This document shows positions 1 to 11,374 of a DNA stretch of 64,000 nt, piece by piece. The first letter of the stretch is position 1; every line of letters begins with the position of its first letter. Position numbers and translations under genes: made by a program. This DNA comes from Pleodorina starrii (lineage: Eukaryota > Chlorophyta > Chlorophyceae > Chlamydomonadales > Volvocaceae), in assembly GCA_030267565.1 (NCBI GenBank), contig BRXU01000018.1:1178001-1242000 (forward strand), in the 5' to 3' direction. The notes beneath the pieces are model-generated. The model saw nothing but the letters and a program-made list of their open reading frames with translations, was not told where the DNA came from and did no database searches.

Positions 1-46
1 ACCCGAGCCCCACATCCCTTTCCCTCCTCACCCACCCCCTCCTCAG

Positions 47-3000
47 ACACCGCTCTGGCCCCCTGGGTGGTTCCCAATCTGGAACTGGGCGACGGATACT
101 CGTACGTGCCGGAGCTGAGCTTCATGGTGGGAGGGGAGGGGGAGGGGGAGGGGGACTGGGGAGGGGGAGGGGGAGGGGAGGGGGAGGGGGAGGGGGTGGG
201 GGAGGGGGAGGGGAGGGGGAGGGGAGGGGGAGGGGGGGGAGGGGGAGGGGGAGGGGGAGGGGGAGGGGGAGGGGGAGGGGGAGGGGGAGGGGGAGGGGGA
301 GGGGAGGGGGAGGGGGAGCATGTGTGTATTTGTGTGCGTGTGTGCGTATGCGTGCGTGTACAGCGAGTGTGTGTGTGTGGGTGGGTGGGGGATGGGTCGT
401 AAAAGCCGACCAGCCATCAACCGTCCATGCCCTCTTCTACCCCCCACCCACCCACACACGGTCTCCGTCCCTTCGCTGCGGTATCTTTCTTCTTCACCCC
501 TGACCCCCCCTCCACACACACATACACACACACCCTTCCCCCCTCCCATCCCCCGGGCCATGATGTTCTGCAGGTGCGGTTCAAGAACGGCAAGCCGGCT
601 TGCCCCACCCGGGCCGCGCCCGACTTCACGCCCGAGGTCCCCACCATGTGAGATCTCTCGCGGGAAAAGATCTGAGATCTGAGATTTGAGATCTGAGATT
701 TATATATTTACAGATTTAAAGAATCGGGGGAGCCGGGGCGATTGCGGATGGCGGGGGCCCCGCGGTGCTCCACCTCCTTGGAAAAGGGGTGTGGCGGAAG
801 AGGGGGGGGGGTTGGGGCTTGGGAGGGGGGTTGCGGGTAGCGGTGTAAGTCGGGCCCGCACGCATCGTGCTCGGTCTTCTTCGTCCCGTCCCTGTGGTGA
901 TGTCATCGTCATCGTCATTACGTCATATCGTATTTCCTCCCCCCCTCCCCCTCCCACTCCCTTATCCCCCCTCCCCCGTCCAGTCCGCAGTGTCTCGTGT
1001 TATATAATGGAGCATATCACTCCCTGACCCCCCCCCCCGCCCTGGCCCCCCCCGCAGCTCCACGGGTTTTGCGGACTTCCCCTGGAGTTACACGCGCATG
1101 ACCATTGTGAAGGACGCACTGCCCACCGCGTAAGTACGGAAGGAAGGAAGGAAGGGGGATGGGAAGAGGGGGGTGGGGGGGGGGGGGGGGGGGGTGGGGG
1201 GCCGGAGCTGTTGCGTGGGGATGGGGTGTGTGTGTGTGTGTTTGGGCTGGGGGGGCAGGGTGGGGTTGGATGGGCGAGGGCGGAGCTTGCGGGGGGGAGG
1301 GGGGTAGGGCCGGGGGGCCGGGGAGCCCTGGGTTTGGTGGCGAGGGAGAGCGGGTTGGGGTGGGGGCTTAGGGAGGGCGGGAGGGCGGGAGGGCGGGCGG
1401 GAGGGCGGGAGGGATGTGTGTGTGTGTGTGTGTTTGCTTTGGCGGTTGGGGGGTTGGGGGGTGGAGGAAGGCCACCAACCCCGGACCTCGCCCACTCTTC
1501 TCATCCACCCACCCACTTCGCATTGCAATTGCACACCCGCCCGCCCACCACCCGCCCGGGCACCGCCCCGCCTCCTCCGCGGCCCCTCCCCCTTCCCCCC
1601 AACTCCCCTCCCCGAACTCCGACCCGACCTTAGCCGCCTTGTTACATCGGGCAGGTAGTGTTGCTGCATCCAGTTCCCAACCAAGCATGTGACCCAATTT
1701 GCATTTCCCCCCTGTCCCTCCCCCCGCCCCCCGCTCCCCCGGAAACACACACACACACACACATACACACACGCACCCCTCAGGCCCGTGTCAGGCCGGT
1801 GGACTCTGCGTCAGCTGATGACCTTTGACCAGCGGCTGTACAACCGAGTCAACCCTGTGGTGGCGCCCGTTACCAGGACGTTTGTGAGTCTGGGGGGGCT
1901 CCAGGGGGGGGGCGCGGGGGGGGGCGGGGGGCTCCAGGGGGGCGGGGGGCGGAGCTCCAGGGCAGGGAGGGTCTAAGGGTGGTGGTGGTGGGGATCCGGT
2001 GACCATCCGACCGTCCGTCCGTCCGGGGCCCCTCCGGGCCCCACTGGCGGCAACCGTACTTGGCTGCAAGCATTACCCAACCAATACACACACACACATA
2101 CACGAACACAAACACAAACACCCTCCCCGTCTCCGCTCCCCCGCTGCGGTTTCTTCTTCATTTACCCCTCCCCCCGCCTCAAACACACACCCATACACAC
2201 ACCCATACACACCCCAATTCACACACACCCATACACACACCCATACACACCCCAATTCACACACACCCATACACACACCCATACACACCCCAATTCACAC
2301 ACACCCATACACACACACGCACCCCACCCCCCGCCCCCTCAGGTGACAGTGGATCCTCGCTTCCACCGGTTAGACCCCGCTACCGGCGCACGTGCGCCCA
2401 TGCTGGGCAGCATCCAGCTGGACGTCAACGACATGATCTACCAAAATCTGGTGGTAAGTACGGCGCCGTACAATGCCGTACCGCACAGCAGTACAATGTC
2501 GTAGAGGGCCGTACCCGTGGGGGGGTGGGGGGTGGGCGGCGGCCGTGAGGCGATATAGGGTATGCAAGGCGCACGCGCGCGCGTGTGTGTTTGTGTGCTG
2601 TGTACTGCGTGTGTGTTTGTGTGCTGTGTACTGCGTGTGTGTTTGTGTGCTGTGTACTGCGTGTGTGTTTGTGTGCTGTGTACTGCGTGCGTGTGTGTGT
2701 ACGCGCACTGTGTGTGTTTGGGCGGGGGGTGGAAGCGTCCGCACTCCCGGCCGCTTCTGACCACCCTGCTGTTGCGCTTCTCCGCTACCGCTGCCCAGCT
2801 GGGTTCCTGAGCACGAGGGTACCCCCCCCCTTTCCAGACGTGGTGGGAACACCTTGCCTCCTTCCTTACCCCACCCCACCACCCACCACCCCCACTCCGC
2901 GACCCCCCTCCCCACCGCCTGTCCTGTCCAGTTATGTCTGATGAGCTGGACAATGGCCCCTGTCTCTGCCTGCCAGCGCGCCTGATTAATCCGACTTTCA

Positions 3001-3927
3001 CTTACCCCCGGCCCCCTCCCATCCCCCCCCCCGCATACACACACACAAAACACACACAGATCGACACCACCCGGCTCACCAACGGCCGCCACATTTTCTT
3101 CTTCCGATCCGATTCGTACATCGCCCCGGGAACCGTGCTGCCCGACACCATCCCCTGGCTCCCCGGCGTCAAACACGGGTGAGTGGGCGGGTGGGCAGGT
3201 GGGCGAGCAGGGCGGGAGAATATGCGCACTGTACGGCACGCGATGCCGTGACGTGTAGTACGACGCGGGCGCGTGCCCGGCCGCCGCGCCGCGCCAAGGC
3301 GTGTGCTGGACGGCGCCGCCATTTGGGCTGTTTGCTGTCCTACTTACCCCACACTCTCATAAGGCCTTCTTTCTCTCAACAGAATACATTCTGCCGCCCC
3401 CCTTCTCCTCCTCCTCCTCCTCCTCCTCCAAACTGATCTTCTCTACCTCCCACCCCTCCTCATATTGGCAGCGTAGATTACCGCTTCGGACTCGTTATAC
3501 CCTCCCCCGTCTCCGTCCCTTCGCTGCGATATCTTCTTTTTTCTCTCTCCCCCCCACCCCACCCTACCCCCGGGCTCCGGCCTAAACGTGGATAACCCCC
3601 TTCCCCCCTTTCATTCTTGCAAACTCACTCACTCTTCAAACCCCCCTTCCCCCCCTTCCCCCCCTGGCCAGGTTCAGCGGGGGCCAGCCCCACCCGGGCG
3701 GCACCGCCTCGGCCGTCCTCACCTTCGCCTTCGACGTCGCCAACACGCTGCCCCCCAGCCCCGCCGCCACCACCACCGCCACCCCCACCCCCAGCCCCAC
3801 CCCCAGGTCCACCCCCACCACCAGCCCCAGCCCCTCCCCCGCGTCAGCCAACCCCACCGCCTCCGCCGCCACACCCACGGCTGCCTCGGGCGACATTCCC
3901 TCCGTTGAGTCAATGCACGACATGTAA
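47..3927 (+). CDS. 3' part of an unrecognised, probably secreted protein gene
   Basis: Seven exons fit one continuous frame: 47-126, 574-647, 1058-1129, 1784-1883, 2343-2453, 3060-3178 and 3672-3927 (TAA at 3925). All internal junctions are GT-AG and keep phase; the donor after 126 (GTGGGA) is the weakest. The gene starts upstream of the window, and about 269 residues are visible. The middle contains LMTFDQRLYNRVNPVV and a beta-rich stretch, TNGRHIFFFRSDSY, followed by SAVLTFAFDV. That pattern resembles the C-terminal beta-sandwich of some secreted hydrolases such as M14-type carboxypeptidases, but I see no catalytic motif and do not assign a family. The last 60 or so residues are a Thr/Ser/Pro/Ala-rich tail typical of secreted or wall-associated algal proteins. 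Introns are loaded with G-rich and CA/GT repeats. The exon structure is fairly secure; the function is unknown. Confidence 0.6.
125..318 (+). repeat. (GGGGGA)n G-rich minisatellite in an intron
   Basis: About 190 bases consist almost only of runs of 4-7 G separated by single A, on the sense strand of the first visible intron. It begins at the 5' splice site. Such G-runs are compatible with G-quadruplex formation in DNA and in the pre-mRNA. Confidence 0.95.
461..500 (+). repeat. Intron-borne short repeat, copy 1
   Basis: Copy of a roughly 40-bp dispersed repeat whose core reads CCCTTCGCTGCGGTATCTT and which ends in a T-rich tract plus CCCC. It lies in the intron between exons 47-126 and 574-647. 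Confidence 0.85.
2129..2168 (+). repeat. Intron-borne short repeat, copy 2 (diverged)
   Basis: Diverged copy of the same family (GTCTCCG..CCGCTGCGGT followed by TTCTTC and CCCC), in the intron between exons 1784-1883 and 2343-2453. Confidence 0.7.
2186..2310 (+). repeat. 38-bp CA-rich tandem repeat, about 3 copies
   Basis: A CA-rich unit marked by CCCCAATTCAC recurs with period 38 (markers near 2215, 2253 and 2291) just upstream of a splice acceptor. Confidence 0.9.
2584..2690 (+). repeat. 26-bp GT-rich minisatellite, 4 copies
   Basis: The marker TGTACTGC occurs at about 2601, 2627, 2653 and 2679, giving a 26-bp period of GTGTGTGTTTGTGTGC-type sequence inside the intron 2454-3059. Confidence 0.9.
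3509..3552 (+). repeat. Intron-borne short repeat, copy 3
   Basis: Close copy of the CCCTTCGCTGCGATATCTT family in the last intron (3179-3671) of the first gene. The same intron carries a copy of a second dispersed repeat at 3571-3600. Confidence 0.85.
3571..3600 (+). repeat. Second dispersed repeat, CCGGCCTA-ACGTGGATA type
   Basis: The sequence CTCCGGCCTAAACGTGGATA followed by a C run matches segments at 41507-41536 (closest), 55851-55888, 13731-13760 and, partially, 23021-23040. Confidence 0.65.
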
Positions 3928-4792
3928 CCGGCTTGCCGTAAACGTGAAAGGTGTGTTTGTGTGTGTTTGGGGGGGATGGGGGGAGGCGAGGGTAGAACGT
4001 GCGTGTATTGTGTGCGCGAGCGTGAAGGGAGGAGGAAGTGTTGCAGCGGGGGGTTGATGGGGGCTCGAGAAGTTGGGTCGGTTGGTTGGATTGGTTGGAT
4101 TGGTTGTCCTGCGGGGAGGTGGGAGCGCCGCCGCTGCTTTCGTCCGTTTCCGTTTCCTGCCACGCCGCCTGGCGGCGCGGCCGCGCCGCGCCGCTGCTTT
4201 CGCTTCGAAGAAGCGGAGGGGGTCGGGGCGGGGGGTGTGGGATGGAGCGACCCAGATCGGTGTCGTGGGCATCCGTGAATCCGTCGTGGCCATGGCAATG
4301 ATGGCGAAGTTGAAGAAAAAGAAGAAGAGTGTACCTTTCGTTGGCAACTTGCTGTTGTTGTTGAAGTTGGCAGCGATTGAGTTGCTTTGCGGTGGGGCGG
4401 GGCTTTTGGGGGTTGGGGCGCGGTTCGAGTACAGTTGGTTGCAGCATTGCTGAAAAGCGCGTGTGGCTATGATGTGCAGCGCAGGATGCAGTGCAGAGGC
4501 GCATGCCCGCGATCGTTATGCGCGGCATTTCGTTTGGGGGACCTGCGATCTCTCTCTTTTTTCATCATAGCGACAGCGGCAGAGGCTGTCATGGGATGCT
4601 TGAGTAGCCCGCGGATGCAGATTGCAGAAGCGGCGGTGGTGTTAAATTAGTCATCGATGGCGGATATTCACATTGCAATGAATTGCTCTGCCCGCCGTGA
4701 TTGATGATTGATGAACATGTTAGCGGCAAGCGGGTGAATTTGTTTGTCGCGCGAGCCCTCTTTGCTGCATTTGGGGAGTCCGCCAGAGGTCT

Positions 4793-4823
<31 letters not shown>

Positions 4824-4982
4824 TGTTGTTTGCATCAGGGCGGCGCAGCGGATTGTGAAACGGCAAATGCGTGAGCGGAGATGTCCTGCTTATCACGCCA
4901 CGTGCTATCGCTCTGGCCCTTGCGCACGCGCTCTGTCTTCACCCGTGCCCTCTTGCCCACGCGGGTGATGCGGTTGGGGTTC

Positions 4983-5017
4983 TTAGGGTTTTAGGGTTGG
5001 GTTTTAGGGTTGAGGGC
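4983..5017 (+). repeat. Interstitial telomere-like repeat (TTTTAGGG type)
   Basis: Reads TTAGGG, TTTTAGGG, TTGGG, TTTTAGGG, TTGAGGG: a degenerate run of the eight-base Chlamydomonas-type telomere unit on the + strand. Confidence 0.85.
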
Positions 5018-5036
5018 GTCGTCAGCGCTGACGGCT

Positions 5037-5069
5037 GAGGGCGTCGTCAGCCATGGTGACGACGCCCTC
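5037..5069. repeat. Inverted repeat (12-bp arms, 9-bp loop)
   Basis: GAGGGCGTCGTC at 5037-5048 is mirrored by GACGACGCCCTC at 5058-5069. A direct copy of the left arm lies at 5012-5023, so the arm is present three times within 60 bp. Confidence 0.85.
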
Positions 5070-5763
5070 ACCATGGCCGCTGCCGTCGTCGTCGTCGCCG
5101 CTGCCGCTGCTGCTGCCGCCATCATTGTCGTCAGATCGCAAAATTTGCGTATATCGCGCGCATTGTGAGCAGTCGGGGCGGCATTGATGTCGGCTTTCAC
5201 GAGTTGCGGTTGCCGAATTGCCGATGCTATGCCGACGTCCTCAGTGCGATCTGGAAGTTCGTTAGCTAAGGATGTTTTAAAAATTATTTGCTGCGTAGGT
5301 GGATCTCCGCGCCGAGAAAACTTTGGAGTGGCGTCCTTCGCTGGGTTCAGGAATGGTAATGCCCCGTTGACTTCCGGGAGAGGTCTTTTGGGGACGACTC
5401 ACTGTAATCCATTAGCATAATGTACTGTCATGATTATGAAACAGCAGTGGTTTGGCGGACTTTCGCCATAACGGACAACTTTTGGCGCAAGGAATGAAAT
5501 GCACGACCGGATAGGAAGCAATTTCTTTCTTCCAGAGCCGGGAACCCCGGGTTATTCCTTTTATGGAATCTATTTTGAAAAAAACTTGTGAGTGAGCCTG
5601 TCCACATGAAACACCAAAGCATTGCAGGCACCGCAGGCGGCTCCCAACGCTACGTAGTGCCCTGTAGTCCCAACAGGTCACGTCGCCTCGGCACCCTACC
5701 GCGCTAAACCTCTCCCTCTCTCCCTCCCCCTCTTCCCCCTCTCCTCCAACTCTTCCTCCCCAG

Positions 5764-8700
5764 CGCCCCCAGCGCCCGCGCGCGACGGCAAAACATCGCC
5801 GCAGCGGCCCGCACTCGGGCCGCGGCGCTGGCGCTGCTTCAGGCCACCCAGTCCCAGCTGGATCGCCTGGCTGGCAAGCGCGATCAGTTGGACGAGCTTC
5901 GGCCCGCCATCGGCCGCCTCGAGCCGCTTCTAGAGCGCGCGCTGGCGGTTCGTCCGCCGGAGAGGAAGGAGAAGAAGAAAAAACCCAAAGTGTGTGTGTG
6001 TGCGTGTGTGTGTGTGCGTGTGTGTGTGTGCGTGTGTGTGTGTGCGTGTGTGTAACTGTTACATATCTGCCGGGCCGACACTGGCCGGGGGCGCTAACCC
6101 GCCCACATACGGGAGACCGCCGAAGCACTCCTCTGCTGAGGAGGGGCGTACCACCTTGTCTGCACACTGCACCGGGAAGTGCTAACCGCTGCGCCGTAAT
6201 CGTCACAGGACAGCGTCCACCTGATTGTCCATGTGCCAGCTAAGCTAGCCCCAGGCGCCTACTGTCCTCAGTCCACCGAACGCATGCTCTACAGCTGCGT
6301 AATCTACCAGGGCACTCACACCGGTGCCATTGCCACCTCCTATATCCTATATGTGTGTGTGTGTCGTTACAGTATCTGACCGGGCCCTGACGCTGGCCAG
6401 GGGCTGCTAACCCAGCCCCGACGGAAAGACCGCCTAAGCACTCTCCCCCTTGCGGTGGGAGAAGGGCGTGAGGGGCCGCTACCCCCTCCTGCTCGACGCA
6501 GAGCTGGCTGCGTCATACACCCCATATACGGGTGTACGGCGCAGCGGCTCCCCAAAGGCTTCAGCTCACAGCCTGCCTTATACGGCAGCTGGGCCCTTCG
6601 TCCGCACAAACAGCAGTCGCGCCGGCGCACTACGCGGCGCCCGCGCTGTCCTGCCCGCCCTGAAGTCCTTGCAGCGCCGGGGCGCCCGGCCGGCCTGCTA
6701 CCGGCTGGCGGTGCTCCTCTAGGCGCGAAAACAAAGCGCTGAGAACCTGCCCCGAGCTTGGTCCGGCTCGTGGGCGGTCAGCACCAAAGGAGAACCCAAG
6801 ACAGCGCGCGCCCTACCCCTACTACTACTCCTAATACGACGGCCCCGGAGAGGCCGGGGGGTGGCCCCTAGAGGCCGAGCTCCAGAGCGCCGCTTGGCCT
6901 CGACGCGGCAGGAGGTCGTGGAGGTGTGTGTGTGAGGAGGCGAGGGAACCGGGGGCGGCAGGGAACCGACGCGGCAGGGAACCGACGCGGCAGGAGGTGT
7001 GTGTGTGAGGAGGCGAGGGAACCGGGGGTCGGGACGGCGTCGTCCTCCTCCTCCGTAAGGACGGCGGCGGTGGGCGCTGCGCTGTGCCGCGTTGCGGTGC
7101 CCGGGAGGCACCCCACTCGTACTGTCGTACACACACTTCTTGTTCTCATTCGTTACACTTGATTAACGCTAGATAGAGCCCCAGCGGCGATGCCGACACA
7201 CGCCGGGTTTCAGCTCCCTCCCTGGAGCCCTCCCCGGCACCCCTCCCCAAAATCCACAGCCCTGCCCTCATGATCCCCCGCCCCCCTCCCCACGAAAACA
7301 TTGGCAGGAGGGGGCGGCCGGTCCCGCGGCGGCGCCTCCGCCGCTGCCTTACGCGCCGCTCCACTTGCCGCCGACGGCGGTCAGCCCGGGGGAGCTTCAA
7401 GGTGTGCAGCAAATGGGGGGAGGGGGAGGGTGGCGCGGGGTGTGGAGGTGCGGGTTGGGTGTATGTGTCTGTGAGTGAGTGTGTGTGTGTGTGTGTGTGT
7501 GGAGGGGACGGGGCGTCCTGAGGTGCGAGGTGGGGGGGTACGGGCGGCGCTGAGTCTTCCAGATGGGGCTGATGGGGGCAAAAAGAAGACACCGAAGGGG
7601 GCTGGGGGACTAGCGGCCCCTCGGTTTTGGGTACTTGGCTGCGGTGGTTGTTGTTGTTCTTTCCTTTCCTAACAGCCAACACCCCTCTTACAGTCTTACT
7701 CACCCCACTTTACGTCCCGACCGAACACCGCTTCCCCTCGGGCCGTGTGGGCGCTCCACGGTTAGGCGCTCCACGCACCCAAGCAGGTCGCCTGGCGCCC
7801 GAGACTGCGCCACCCGGGCTGCCGCCTGCGGCCCTGCAGCGGAAGTACGATGTGCCGTACATGCCTAACTTGGACGAGGACCTACTGTTGGTACGGAACA
7901 TCCCGGATCGCTTTGAGGTACGACGAAAGCGCAGCGGCGCGATGCGGCGCCAGTCGGGGCTCTCATGGAAAGGGGTGGGTTGGTTAGTTGGGCAGTTGGG
8001 CAGTTGGGCAGTTGGGCGCTTGGGCCCCTCACCTGCCGTTTACGATATTACGAAGCACCTACCCGCGTGAAGGCGGACGCACGCGAACACACGTCACCGA
8101 TACAGTTTGTGGGTCGCATCGCATAATCGCAACATTCGGCCACCGGTGGTGGTCCACTCGCGCTGCACGACGCGTTGGACGACGCAGCGGCGTGCGGAGC
8201 TGCCTGCCTGCCTGCCTACCTGGGGGGGAGGGGGCTGTGCACGTGTGCAGCGGACGGGGGACGGCCGCGGCACCGCTGACTCTGCGCCAACTCTGCACTG
8301 CACCTGGCGGTGGCCACCCACCCCACCCACCCCCCGCGCGCGTTGCAAGCCCGCACCCACAAGTCGCCGTCCTGGCCTCCGCCTCACCGCTTACCATGTT
8401 ACCAACCCCCCTGACACCCCTCACCTGCGTTCCGGTATACCCAACCGCCCAACCGCTCAACCGCCCAACCGCCCATTTCCGACGCCCTGTAATGGAATTT
8501 AGGTAAAACTGGGGCGCGGGCGCGGCTCGCTCCACTACCCAGCTCGTGGCCATGGCCGCGGCCGCGGCCGCGGGGCCGGCGACGGCGACGGCGACGGCCT
8601 GGCGGACCTCAAGTACAGACCCACGGGTCTGCTCCGGGGCCGTGGGACGAGCGGCCCCGAGGGGATGGCGCTGCTGCAGAGGCGGACGGCGCTGGAGGTA

Positions 8701-8991
8701 CGACAGGAGCGGGCGGCGGCGGCGGCGGCGGGGGTGGAAGGCGGCGGCGGTGGCGGCGGCGGTGGCGGCGGCAGGGGCAGCGGAAGCGCGGCGCGACAGC
8801 CACCGCAGCTTCTGCGCCAGCCAGGGCGCGGCTGCCGTGGCGGATTTACGGCGGCTCGACAAGTAGGAGGTGCACTGCCCACTGAACATCGCATTACCCT
8901 GAGCAACAACAACGGCGGCAACGGCAACGGCAACAACAACGGCGGCAACGGCAACGGCAATAACGGTAATGACGGCGACAACAGCAAGTAG
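5764..8991 (+). CDS. Coiled-coil, RG-rich, Asn/Gly-rich protein, 5' end unresolved
   Basis: Exons that keep phase are 5764-5989, 6209-6352, 7308-7401, 7676-7917 and 8503-8991 (TAG at 8989). The first begins with one base completing a codon, so an upstream exon is missing. About 397 residues are visible. First exon: Ala/Leu/Arg heptad-like coiled coil ending in a Lys-rich patch (KEKKKKPK). Second: compact, with three Cys and DSVHLIVHVPAKL. Fourth: Pro-rich, then YDVPYMPNLDEDLLLV. Last: GRGRG repeats, then ADLKYRPTGLL, poly-Gly and a C-terminal Asn/Gly tail. RG and Asn/Gly runs are common in RNA-binding or condensate-forming proteins, so an RNA-linked role is a guess. An in-frame 111-base intron (8698-8808) may also be removed. 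I do not recognise the family. Confidence 0.5.
6058..6165 (+). repeat. Intronic element, copy A
   Basis: Begins with GTTACATATCTGCCGGGCC after a GT run that starts at the 5' splice site (5990). It is homologous, with small gaps, to 6366-6475 in the next intron of the same gene. Confidence 0.75.
6366..6475 (+). repeat. Intronic element, copy B
   Basis: Begins with GTTACAGTATCTGACCGGGC after a GT run that starts at the 5' splice site (6353). Shared blocks with copy A include GCTAACCC, AGACCGCC and AAGCACTC, in the same order. Confidence 0.75.
7575..7600 (-). repeat. Intron-borne short repeat, inverted diverged copy
   Basis: On the minus strand this reads CCCCTTCGGTGTCTTCTTTT, a shortened version of the intronic family. 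It lies in the intron 7402-7675. Confidence 0.55.
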
Positions 8992-11374
8992 TGGCGATCC
9001 GGCCGCCGCCCCGCCGCGCCAGCCGCTGCGGCGCCGGCGGTTCCTTGGCCGCATGATCGCGGCGCCGCATGGAGTGTATAGCTGTAAACAGTACCGCTTC
9101 TTCTTCTTCTTCTTCTTCTCTACCTTTACGCGTGCACTTGGCGCGAAGGGGCAATTTCGCGTTCATCTCGCGCGGCATCCGACAAGACACAAGCATGTCA
9201 TCAAGCGCCGCGTGATGGCGGAGGCGTCCGCAAAAGTCGGGAGGGGCCACGGATGGACATGCGCGGCGCATGCGCGTGCGCGTGCCGACGGGCGCATGCG
9301 GCCGGCCTCAGCCTTGCGCAGGAATAGGGGGGAAAGGCGGGCGAGAAGGGGCCCGCCTTTTGCGAGATTGCGACTCTCCTGTCGCGGAGCGGCAGGAGAG
9401 CGCTGGGACTGGTGGTGGCGGTGCGTCGTGCCGATCGCTGCGCGCTGCGAGCCCCCGGTGCTCGCCTTTCGGGTTTTGGTGGGGCCAAAAAGGAGGCCGA
9501 AATTGAGACAGGGACTGTTACTATCCTGCGTCCGTGCAAACTGCGAAGTAGCCCCGGTAGACTGTGTAGCGGTGTTTGGAATCTGCGGCTGCGGTGCATG
9601 TCCCTGTGTGACACTCCGGGTGATGCGCGGGTCAGCTTACGGGGTCCCCTCCCCCACAGCCCACACACCTCTTCCGGGCACACACCACACACACACGCAC
9701 GCACGACTAGACGCCCCTCCCTAAAGAAAGAGCTAGTTGTGTCATCCGATCGGTGGGTCATCGGGCCCGGACTCCGGCTCCTCCGACCAGTTCGGCCACA
9801 GGAAGACAGACCAAGGCATCCTGTCTGGTGGAGTGTACGGGTAAAATAAAAAATGTTTCTGTGTGTGAGTGTGTTTGACCCCATTTTTTCATTTATGCGT
9901 TTTTTGTTTGTTTTTTGGATGCATGGGTGGCGTCAGGGAGTGGTGGATGGTAAGGAAGGTAAGGAGAGCACGCGCCCGCCGGGTGAGTGTGTGTGTGTGT
10001 GTGTGCGCGGCCCGCATGCGCGGCCCCTGCATCCACCTCCTCTGCGCCGGGCTTTCCGGCTCCCGCCCGCCCGCCCTGCGCCGGGTGTGCTGGACCGCCG
10101 CCGGCTTGCTGGCCCGCGCCGGCCGTGCGCGGCTGTGCAGGCGCTGGAGCGCCAATGCACAGGTGACGACACACGACAGACAAGAACCTCATCCTGCACA
10201 ACCGCGCACGACCGGTGGGTCGTCGCTACTGTACAGCGGTCCTTCGAATCCCCCAATGTCCCGAAAGGTTTTAGGGTCAACTGGGGAGCCGACAGGTGGC
10301 CGAGTAAACGGCGGGTTGCTACCCCGGCGTGGAGTGTATGCCGGTGATGCCAGCCGGTGATGCCAGTGTATCGGTCGTTCAGGCCCCCCCTCACGGGCCT
10401 CACCTCCCCAACAAGCCGCCGCCGCCGCTGCACCAGACGGCGGATTGCGCCATAGCCCTGTGGCTTGTCGGGCACTTTTAGTTTTAGGGGGGGTTCGGTT
10501 GGTCGTTCGTTGGTTCGTTACAGCCTCGGTTTCGGAGCGTGCGTGTTAACAACAGCTGATGCAGGGGCGCCGTTCAGGATGGGACTGATGCGACGCGTGC
10601 CGCTCCGACCCGATCGATCGGGGTTAACCGGTGGCCCAACCGGTAACTGCGACTCAGGCCCTGGTGGCCGGCCGGGTGGCACACGGGGAGACGCCAAACG
10701 GGAGGAGACAGACAGACAGACAGGTATACGGGCGCGTCGTCCCTTGAGCCCGTGAGCCAGATCCATGTATCCATCTGCCCCCCAGCCGCGGTTCCACCTT
10801 CACAACCCCCAGCCGCACCCCAGCCGCACCGCTTCCGACATTCTAAACATACCGGTAGACTCCAATACTATCGACTCAACACGAACTTGCGAGCAGGAAT
10901 CTCCTCCACATCCGTTTCTTCGCATGACGCATCCGTTTCGTTCCTTCGCAGCATTTCTACCTCACAAGCTCCCAACACGCGCCATTCATTTCCAGCACTA
11001 CCGGTGCCACCAGAACGGGGGGGGGGCCCTCCTCAAAAGAGGTCCCGGCCTCCGCCTTCGCCTCCGGGCGGTGAGCGGGCACAGCCCCCCTCACGCGCCA
11101 CAGCCCCCCGCCACCACCGCATCCACTGCCCGCAAGGAGACAGGCGCACCGCCGTCACCGCAATCCAAAAGGAACACGCCAACACGGCTCCCCTGGTGGA
11201 GTAGTTTCTATGGACCCGGCACCAGCACACCACCGCCAGGTCACATATAACCCGCTACGATGTGTTCTTCCTGCCTCTGTCCCACTCCTCCAGGGCGTGC
11301 GGTTCCCCCCTCCCTCGTCCCGGGCCCTTTTAATTTCCCCCCAGCTCCTCCTCCTCCTTCCTCCTCCCGCCCCC
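8992..11374. other. Spacer; no supported gene
   Basis: Contains the 3' UTR of the RG-rich gene, a TTC run near 9101-9118, CA/GT tracts, direct repeats such as CCGGTGATGCCAG near 10340, and the 3' flank of the minus-strand TMEM218-like gene. Several open frames of 60-160 codons occur on both strands, but their residues are Arg/Pro/Ser-rich frame-shift type and no consistent exon chain was found. Confidence 0.45.
9083..9087 (+). terminator. Poly(A) signal TGTAA for the RG-rich protein gene
   Basis: TGTAA, the usual volvocine polyadenylation signal, lies about 90 bases after the stop codon at 8991. Confidence 0.5.

Larger units (their letters stand above)
3928..5763. other. Spacer between the first two genes; no supported gene
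   Basis: Holds the 3' UTR of the first gene, a (CTG)n-like run near 4794-4826, an interstitial telomere-like run at 4983-5017, a hairpin at 5037-5069, and a pyrimidine-rich splice acceptor tract just before 5764. Short open frames exist but none has splice or family support. One or more 5' exons of the next gene must lie here because its first visible exon starts in mid-codon. Confidence 0.5.

Noticed and set aside
1088..1768. Minus-strand 226-codon frame rich in Pro, His and Thr
   Set aside because: It is the antisense of CA/GT and G-rich intron sequence of the first gene, and crosses two of that gene's exons.
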